Shown piece after piece: positions 56,601 to 61,025 of a DNA stretch of 64,000 nt (the first letter of the stretch is position 1; every line of letters begins with the position of its first letter). The notes beneath the pieces are model-generated. The model saw nothing but the letters and a program-made list of their open reading frames with translations. It did no database searches and was not told the DNA's origin. Made by a program: the position numbers and the translations under genes. The stretch is from positions 1 to 64,000 of the forward strand of contig CAZYAI010000003.1 of NCBI GenBank assembly GCA_964645625.1. The letters run 5' to 3'. The stretch comes from AB-137-C09 sp964645625. Lineage in GTDB: Bacteria > Pseudomonadota > Zetaproteobacteria > Mariprofundales > Mariprofundaceae.

Positions 56601-57707
56601 AGTAATAGCCGTTTTGATTTTGCAACGACTGAAGCCATTTACCTTACCAGCACCAGCAATGGCATCATGCTTGATGCAAGCAACATCATCAGCAATGCGA
56701 CTGCTGCCTACTTGTCTGAGCAGGGAACACCCGCAGGTGTAACAGCCACCATTGGTGCGGGTGTGCCAGTGGTGCAGGCAACTGGGCGCATTGAAGTGGG
56801 CGTAACCTTCTCTAGCCTGAATGCAGCGCAGTTCACCGCATGGGAGGCGCAAATTGGTCGTCCACTACGCCGCGTGCAACGGATGTACAACCTTGATGAA
56901 CCAGCATGGCTTTGGAACACCGAGGTCCCTAATATGATGAACCTTGGCTTCAAGCTGATGCTGACGTTGGAGCCAAAGCTCAATAGCGATATTTACGCCA
57001 ACAGCCCCAGCCGCCTGCAAGCGATCACAGCGGGTAGTTATGATGCTGCTATCGACCTCTCCATCAACGGCATCATCAATAATGTGCTTCCTGTGTACCC
57101 CAATGCCGATATTTGGATTCGCATCGGGCAAGAAATGAATGGCGACTGGTACCCTTGGGGTGGTCTGATCGATGCTTATGGTAATCCGCATAATGGCAAT
57201 GCAGCCGCTGATTATATCGCTGCATTCCAACACATTGTACAACGTTACCGCGCAGCAGGATTGGGCGAAAACATGGTTAAATTTGTTTGGTCGCCCAATG
57301 TTTGGCCTAGTGATAATTTTACGATGTTCTACCCAGGTGACAGCTATGCTGATTACATCGGCATGTCTGGTTTCAACTTCGGTCCTAACACTGTGCTGCA
57401 CCCCACGCTGGTATGGCAGAGTTTTAATACCATCTTCAACTTCACCTACAACACCATGCTAAGCACTTATCCATTCAAACAAATCACCATTGGTGGCATT
57501 TCTTCTGCCGAAAGCGGTGGCAGCAAAGCAGCTTGGGTGAACGACATGGCAGTACAGTTAAGCAATGCTTACCCATCCATTGTGAGTGTTTTTTGGTTTA
57601 ATATTGATAAAACCAACATCGGCGAAACCAACTGGCGCATCGACTCCTCGCCCAGCAGTTTAACGGCAGTGCAACAGATGTACTTGGACAACACCCTATG
57701 GCGATAG
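50604..57707 (+). CDS. giant multidomain surface lipoprotein with GH26-like C-terminal domain
   Basis: The 2367-aa product has a signal and lipobox ATAC (Cys17) followed by GSGGG. Order read from sequence: a beta domain with a Big-like part (about 60-215); a cadherin-like/tandem-95 domain (about 222-315, SPIAVDDYAATQGA, LNDSDPEGD); nine HYR-like repeats of about 82 residues (about 315-1055, TAPxVxxPAxIxVAAV pattern); a DNRLRE-like domain (about 1062-1258); a cadherin-like and a DUF5011-like domain (about 1260-1440); a second DNRLRE-like domain (about 1445-1637); further cadherin-like domains; a beta-helix-like region (about 1845-2030); and a GH26-like domain (about 2050-2367; RIGQEMNGDWYPWG with E2177 as acid/base). 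The layout is an extended adhesive stalk with a glycan-binding or -cleaving head. Asp-x-Tyr triplets are heavily over-represented. The start has only a weak ribosome site. Confidence 0.85.
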   Translation: MLRLLLTVWVMFIATACGSGGGNSNVPSGITQVTVGLGQTVAAGALAAAGTVPQNIQSISVSVYDATGQLITGPTYANAPTLSISLNLANGNAIRFVILAFDAVNGGGNQVYHGESTTNLTGGAVTLPVKMNLTVAISPKRISVQRGQLLRLTATVAAAAPAATSPLLWTATGGQLVVADALGSAADWTAPAIPGTVTIDAKVNPAVNTSQDPAFFGSSTITVVNQSPIAVDDYAATQGAAIATISPMLNDSDPEGDAINIAAVTQGALGSVLIHANGTIGYTANAGAIGTDRFTYTISDVYGAQATATVFITLNDTIAPTITTPTPITVEATSATGVAISLPAIQSFIAAAVASDNIGVASLSNNAGAQFPLGATIVSFTARDLAGNQTVVSSTVTVVDTTAPRLTPPANIIVAAVNSAGTPNSNATITGFLNSATAIDAVSGNVAVTHNGLTMFPLGTTTVTFSARDAYGNVSTASSTITVNDLTPPVVIAPADVYVEATAPLTPVILGTATVNDNVDTGLIASNNSTASFPVGASTVTWRASDAYGNVGTATQQVVISDTTAPIVTAPTSIIVAAVNGAGTPASNATIASFLTAASANDLLDGNIIPKHNGLATFPLGTTTVTFSATDAKANRGTATATVTVVDQTKPVVSVPANITVAAVDAYGAPASHATIASFLGAATANDNVDGAITPSNNAPTQFPLGVTTVTFSATDAYGNTGSAAASVTVQNQSAPTVTPPANLTVAAVNASGTAASDPYITAFLNGATAVDLLGNVLTVSNNGLTQFPLGITTVTFSATDVYANTGTATATITVRDQTSPIVIAPAAIIVAAVDAYGTPASDPYIATFLNGATAQDNVNPNPTISNNAAAQLPLGTTTVIFSANDGYGNIGTASSTITVNDLTPPMVIAPADVYVEATAPLTPVILGSATVSDNVDAAITASPSSTGPFPLGTTTITWQAVDRYGNVATAPQHVIVQDTTAPVINQHMPLLDVYVEATGVTTPYAFTTPPVNDAYGVATMVVNNNGPFPVGTSTVIWTATDLNGLSATATQRVIVNHTPVAGLFKASFQHGVNGYMGGQDAELRQDLPDTNVGNASFISIDGSNDGSSLTGMDSMGLMQFSHLVGALPGQIPAGATVRSATLQTFVISGGDSVDMRHMLLPWDEYATWNSSNTAVNNATLLRTLVGRTVSNIADANPLGTSGVFQTFDVYSDVQNWVNGVDNYGWAFTPSNPLLGDGVDFASREAATISQRPLLQVEYISPTLAAKTAANTPLSLQLSGVDADGQALTTIVQTLPLHGQLYQTTDGITLGVPINVANTTVSDVYARVIYVPTTTFSGRDNLSFVVNDSIASSAPASLTIHVDAVAPTILLNGVNPAVVAQGQPYIDAGATANDNVDGNLTAAIVVNNSVNTAVAGTYPVTYQVMDAAGNDALITRMVKVNAAPIAGVQQRTFQNGLNGYNGVQDTELNESTPASILGANPSVTIDGGFLLPSSTDTYAMLRFGNLIGAAQGQIPLGSTVLDAALDLYIISGGDHVDVVQLLSNWDQATATWATDSAKVMAGSYLTRIAGRPLAGMPLNLSFVAQTFNVTTAVQNWVAGAGNFGLGFRPFSTLARDGVDFATSESTLYPTPAMRISYIDPYVYIAGTSTITLAGFDANGDTLSAQVTALPLNGLLYQTSDGVTPTTPIIAANTVVSDVYARVIYVPNNPTFIIPDSLQYIVNDGTVNSAVATFNLKLSNLPPVITSPIDPYTLTVAQDRYANFTVIANDPNGDPLTWDLYSAASNGVATVDAYGNVSYISNRYYSGADSFVVRTSDPYGLSTLLNVQVTVSPTHVVIATVNGNNSISGINCNTTWTAAQSPYWLQSNVTVAAGCRLQIDAYTVVKLDPNIQINVAAGGVLDVYGTQLQPVYFTSIKDDSVGGDLNGDGILSLPTAGDWQNIYYAANAGGTLQYAELRYGGSNAPWGGLYLAAPIQANGLTVSHSAGHNLVIDGNAAPIISNSRFDFATTEAIYLTSTSNGIMLDASNIISNATAAYLSEQGTPAGVTATIGAGVPVVQATGRIEVGVTFSSLNAAQFTAWEAQIGRPLRRVQRMYNLDEPAWLWNTEVPNMMNLGFKLMLTLEPKLNSDIYANSPSRLQAITAGSYDAAIDLSINGIINNVLPVYPNADIWIRIGQEMNGDWYPWGGLIDAYGNPHNGNAAADYIAAFQHIVQRYRAAGLGENMVKFVWSPNVWPSDNFTMFYPGDSYADYIGMSGFNFGPNTVLHPTLVWQSFNTIFNFTYNTMLSTYPFKQITIGGISSAESGGSKAAWVNDMAVQLSNAYPSIVSVFWFNIDKTNIGETNWRIDSSPSSLTAVQQMYLDNTLWR
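52027..52163 (+). repeat. 137-bp direct repeat inside HYR-like region, copy 1
   Basis: Matches 53278-53414 at all but about five positions. Both encode the end of one HYR-like repeat and the start of the next, including PADVYVEATAPLTPVILG. Such identity between modules of an otherwise diverged array implies recent duplication or gene conversion. Confidence 0.9.
53278..53414 (+). repeat. 137-bp direct repeat inside HYR-like region, copy 2
   Basis: Second copy, 1251 bp from the first; the differences are single bases (for example GTGGTC versus ATGGTC) plus one changed codon. Confidence 0.9.
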
Positions 57708-57809
57708 CTAGCCACGCTCGTTTTTGTTTTGGTGATGACCGCTTGAAAAAAATTCTTCCACCATATATTGTGGATTTTTCATAAAGCGTCATTCATTCAG
57801 GAGCTTACT

Positions 57810-59612
57810 ATGGAGTCAAATATACGCTTAGATCAAAAAGGAATACTGAAACAACTGAACGCCACGCATTTACTGATCGGCTTTTTGGTGATTATTGCGG
57901 TAACCTATGTTTTTTATGATGTCTCCAGTGATTTAGCGCAAGGTTTAGAAGATGACTTGCGCACAGCTTTTGATCGCCAAAACCTTACCGTGGTGGATAT
58001 CGCCAGTTCACGTGTAGGCTTTCATATTGATAACGATGTAGCAGAAAACGTGCGCTTATTGGGTCAATTCCCTGCCATGCAACGGCAAGAGCTACATAAC
58101 GGCACCCGCGATATGGAGAAAGTTAACACATTTGCCGCCCCTCGCGTCGATGGTTTTGTGCTATTTGCCCCCAATGGCGATTTGTTCACCAGCTACCCTG
58201 AATCCATGAAGCATATTTACCAAGGCAATCATGCCGATGATGACTTTTTCAAAACAGCAAGGGATACCTCCACGCTTTATTTTTCCGACTGGATTCATGA
58301 TGGCGACCATTTAAAAATGCGCGTTTCCTCCCCCGTCTACAACCGTATTGTGGACAAGAACTTTCCACCACCGACCAACGATTTTTCAGGCGTAATCATG
58401 GCGCAAATTGATTTTGATCGCACCATTGCCACCGAGTTGGGACGTTTGCAAAGCAATGGTTTAATGCATTGGATTGTTGATGAGCGCAGTGGTGATGTGT
58501 TGTACCATTCGGTATTGCCACGGCAACAGGCAGCGACCAGTGTCGATTCAGACAGAACCAAACTGGCGCGACTATTACTCGAAGCCTTCCCCTCTAAAGT
58601 GCTGGCATCTGGCATTCACCGCACGAGCATTAACGGTAAAGGCTTCACCATTGCCACAGCGCGTAGCAAAGTCGGTCCCCACAGCATCATGGTCAACCTC
58701 GCCTATGATGATTCTGCCGTTTCAGGCTTGGTACATGAAAAAACCAACCGCATTTATATGCTTGGCGTTGCATTTTTGATTATCGTGATGATTGGTGCAT
58801 TCATCACCCTGCGTCAAATGGTTAGGCGGCAAACATTGCTTAGTGAAAAAGATCATTTAGCCCGCGAATTGGCTTTGGAAGAAGAAAAGAAAAAACTCAG
58901 CGAACAGGTCTTTCAACTGCAAAAGATGGAAAGTCTCGGTGAGTTGGCAGCAGGTACAGCGCATGAGCTAAACAATGCCCTATCTGGTCCGATGGGTATG
59001 CTAAGCATGCTACAAATGAAACCTGATATGGCGGTTGAAAAACGCATGAATATGCTGGCCAAAGCGGTAACAGGCATGGAGCAGGCACGCAGCATTGTGG
59101 AAGGTTTATTGCGTTTTTCTCGCCGTGAACGCAATGAAAAAGTGCTGGATGACATCAATGCTGACATTCGCTTCGTATTGAATATGTATAAGAAAGAACT
59201 GGATCATGCAGGCATTCAATTGGAGCAAGACCTTGCCTCCAATGTACCGATGGTGCTGGCATCACACCGCCAAATTCAGCAGGTATTACTCAACTTAATT
59301 ACCAATGCGCGCTATGTATTGGCAAAAGATGGCAGGCTGACGGTATCCAGCGCATGCCATAACCGCAATGGTACGCCAGGGGTTCTAGTACGCGTGCAAG
59401 ACGATGGACCAGGTATGGATGCCGCTACCCAACAACGTATTTTTGAACCGTTTTTCTCTACCAAGCCAACAGGGGAAGGTACTGGACTCGGACTTTCCAT
59501 TTGCTATGGTATCATCCAAGAACACCAAGGAACGATGGAAGTCAAAAGCATGCAAGGTCAGGGAGCAACCTTTAGCATCTGGCTACCAGCAACGACGAAA
59601 GAGACACCATGA
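57810..59612 (+). CDS. sensor histidine kinase with periplasmic sensor domain
   Basis: The 600-aa kinase (start ATG 57810, GGAG upstream) has TM1 (about 20-40), a periplasmic region of about 250 residues that looks like a dCache-type sensor (FAPNGDLFTSYPES, LYFSDWIHDGDHLKMRVSSPVYNR), TM2 (about 308-328), a coiled linker, the phospho-His box GELAAGTAHELNNALSG and an ATPase domain (NLITNARYVL, DDGPGMD, GEGTGLGLSICYG). It overlaps its response regulator by 4 bp. It lies 100 bp after the giant lipoprotein gene. Confidence 0.93.
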   Translation: MESNIRLDQKGILKQLNATHLLIGFLVIIAVTYVFYDVSSDLAQGLEDDLRTAFDRQNLTVVDIASSRVGFHIDNDVAENVRLLGQFPAMQRQELHNGTRDMEKVNTFAAPRVDGFVLFAPNGDLFTSYPESMKHIYQGNHADDDFFKTARDTSTLYFSDWIHDGDHLKMRVSSPVYNRIVDKNFPPPTNDFSGVIMAQIDFDRTIATELGRLQSNGLMHWIVDERSGDVLYHSVLPRQQAATSVDSDRTKLARLLLEAFPSKVLASGIHRTSINGKGFTIATARSKVGPHSIMVNLAYDDSAVSGLVHEKTNRIYMLGVAFLIIVMIGAFITLRQMVRRQTLLSEKDHLARELALEEEKKKLSEQVFQLQKMESLGELAAGTAHELNNALSGPMGMLSMLQMKPDMAVEKRMNMLAKAVTGMEQARSIVEGLLRFSRRERNEKVLDDINADIRFVLNMYKKELDHAGIQLEQDLASNVPMVLASHRQIQQVLLNLITNARYVLAKDGRLTVSSACHNRNGTPGVLVRVQDDGPGMDAATQQRIFEPFFSTKPTGEGTGLGLSICYGIIQEHQGTMEVKSMQGQGATFSIWLPATTKETP

Positions 59613-60004
59613 AGCGCGATATACAACATATTTTAATAGCCGATGATAACCCCAACATTCGGGAAATACTCATCCCCATGCTGGAGATGTGGCTGGATAT
59701 CCAAGGCTTTCAAGCAGAACTTCACGAAGTCAGCAATGGTGCAGAGGCACTGGCATGGGTAAAGGCGCATGGCATACCTGACCTATTACTACTGGATGTG
59801 CGCATACCGATTATGAATGGTGCAGAATTCCTCCGCCAAGTCGCTTTAATGGAGCAAGATATTCGTCAACAGACCTTGATTTTAACAGGTTATGCCGATG
59901 ATTTGGATGAGCACCTAGGGACGGATGCTTTATTGCTGGCGCATTTACGCAAACCTTTTTTAGCTCCAGAGTTATTCGCTAAGCTTGATGCGCTTCTTTT
60001 GTAA
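59609..60004 (+). CDS. single-domain response regulator
   Basis: The 131-aa protein is one receiver domain: acidic pair in IADDNP, phospho-Asp in LLLLDVRIP, Thr in LTGYAD and Lys in LRKPF. There is no output domain, so it acts by protein contact or phosphorelay. It is cotranslated with the upstream kinase. AGACACC rather than a strong site precedes ATG. Confidence 0.93.
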   Translation: MKRDIQHILIADDNPNIREILIPMLEMWLDIQGFQAELHEVSNGAEALAWVKAHGIPDLLLLDVRIPIMNGAEFLRQVALMEQDIRQQTLILTGYADDLDEHLGTDALLLAHLRKPFLAPELFAKLDALLL

Positions 60005-60062
60005 GTTGTTAGCATGCGTAGATTAAAACAAAACTCCACACGATACGTTATACGAGGTCGAT

Positions 60063-60686
60063 ATGAACAAACTGATACCACTACTGTTTATCATTCTATT
60101 ATCTGCATGCGCCAATCCAATTAACCTTCATACAGGAAGAGAATACTTTCAAGGCGGACAAGAAAACGCAAAAGAAGGGAGGTGGTTTAATGCAAGAATG
60201 GCATTTGGACGAGCTTGGACGAATGCCAACCTAGGAAAAGAAGATGATAAAATCACTGCTGTTTACGCCTATGAATATGGGCGTGCATCAGGTGCAATTT
60301 GTGATTGGACTGAAGCAGAAAGAGGTTTAAAACACTCTTATGAACTCGACCTTAAAACAAAAGGCCCTATTTACATGGACTTGGTGGAACTGGCTAGAAT
60401 GTATCATGCCAAAGGAGAATTAAACAAGTCTAATCAATATTTTAATTTAGCAAAAAATGAACTCGATAAACTACAAGCTGATACCCGTGATGCTATTGCT
60501 TATGCAAATATTCTTGCTGAATACGCCGTGGTTTTATCTGCTTTAGGGAAGCACACACAAGCGACACCTTTAAAGAAAAGAGAAAAGGAAATACGCGACG
60601 TGTTCAAAGGTAGAACCAGCAGCCATAAACAAACGCCTTACGGTAAATTCTGTGACCAAAAGAGCCTAATACAGACTTCGAGCTGA
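60063..60686 (+). CDS. TPR-like lipoprotein
   Basis: The 207-aa product has a lipobox LSAC (Cys16) and helix-turn-helix repeats of TPR character (WFNARMAFGRAWTNANLG, AICDWTEAERGLKHSYELD, MYHAKGELNKSNQYFNLAK). I do not recognise a family. Base composition is clearly AT-richer than the kinase genes upstream and the dehydrogenase downstream, and the next gene shares this, so the pair may be acquired. ACGAGGT lies upstream of ATG. Confidence 0.7.
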   Translation: MNKLIPLLFIILLSACANPINLHTGREYFQGGQENAKEGRWFNARMAFGRAWTNANLGKEDDKITAVYAYEYGRASGAICDWTEAERGLKHSYELDLKTKGPIYMDLVELARMYHAKGELNKSNQYFNLAKNELDKLQADTRDAIAYANILAEYAVVLSALGKHTQATPLKKREKEIRDVFKGRTSSHKQTPYGKFCDQKSLIQTSS

Positions 60687-60704
60687 TAAAGCCAACAATA
60701 TTCA

Positions 60705-60986
60705 ATGAAGAATATAGAATCATCTGCGCTTGGGAACAACATTTTAGAGACTGAAGTTACTCATATTTCTAGTCATGGTATTTGGTTACTTACTCATGAC
60801 AAAGAACTTTTTTTACCGTATGAAGCATTCCCATGGTTTAAGGATCAACCAGTCAAATCAATCATCAATGTTACAGAAGCAAGTAACAATCACTTTTATT
60901 GGCCTAATATTGACGTTGATTTAACTATGGAATCAATTGAGCATCCAGAACGTTTCCCTTTAAAAGCAACCTCCCCTTTAACCTAA
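60705..60986 (+). CDS. DUF2442 family protein
   Basis: The 93-aa product fits DUF2442: EVTHISSHGIWLLTHDKELFLPYEAFPWF, then HFYWPNIDVDLTMESIEHPERFPL. The family is often found next to DUF4160 genes and is suspected to be part of small toxin-antitoxin-like modules; the DUF4160 partner is not seen here. AT-rich like its neighbour. No strong ribosome site. Confidence 0.8.
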   Translation: MKNIESSALGNNILETEVTHISSHGIWLLTHDKELFLPYEAFPWFKDQPVKSIINVTEASNNHFYWPNIDVDLTMESIEHPERFPLKATSPLT

Positions 60987-61025
60987 CCTGAATTATTCAC
61001 AAATAACGAAGTCTCAAAGGGTCAC

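Noticed and set aside
56865..57401. 178-aa minus-strand frame within the giant gene
   Set aside because: Shadow of the GH26-like coding region.
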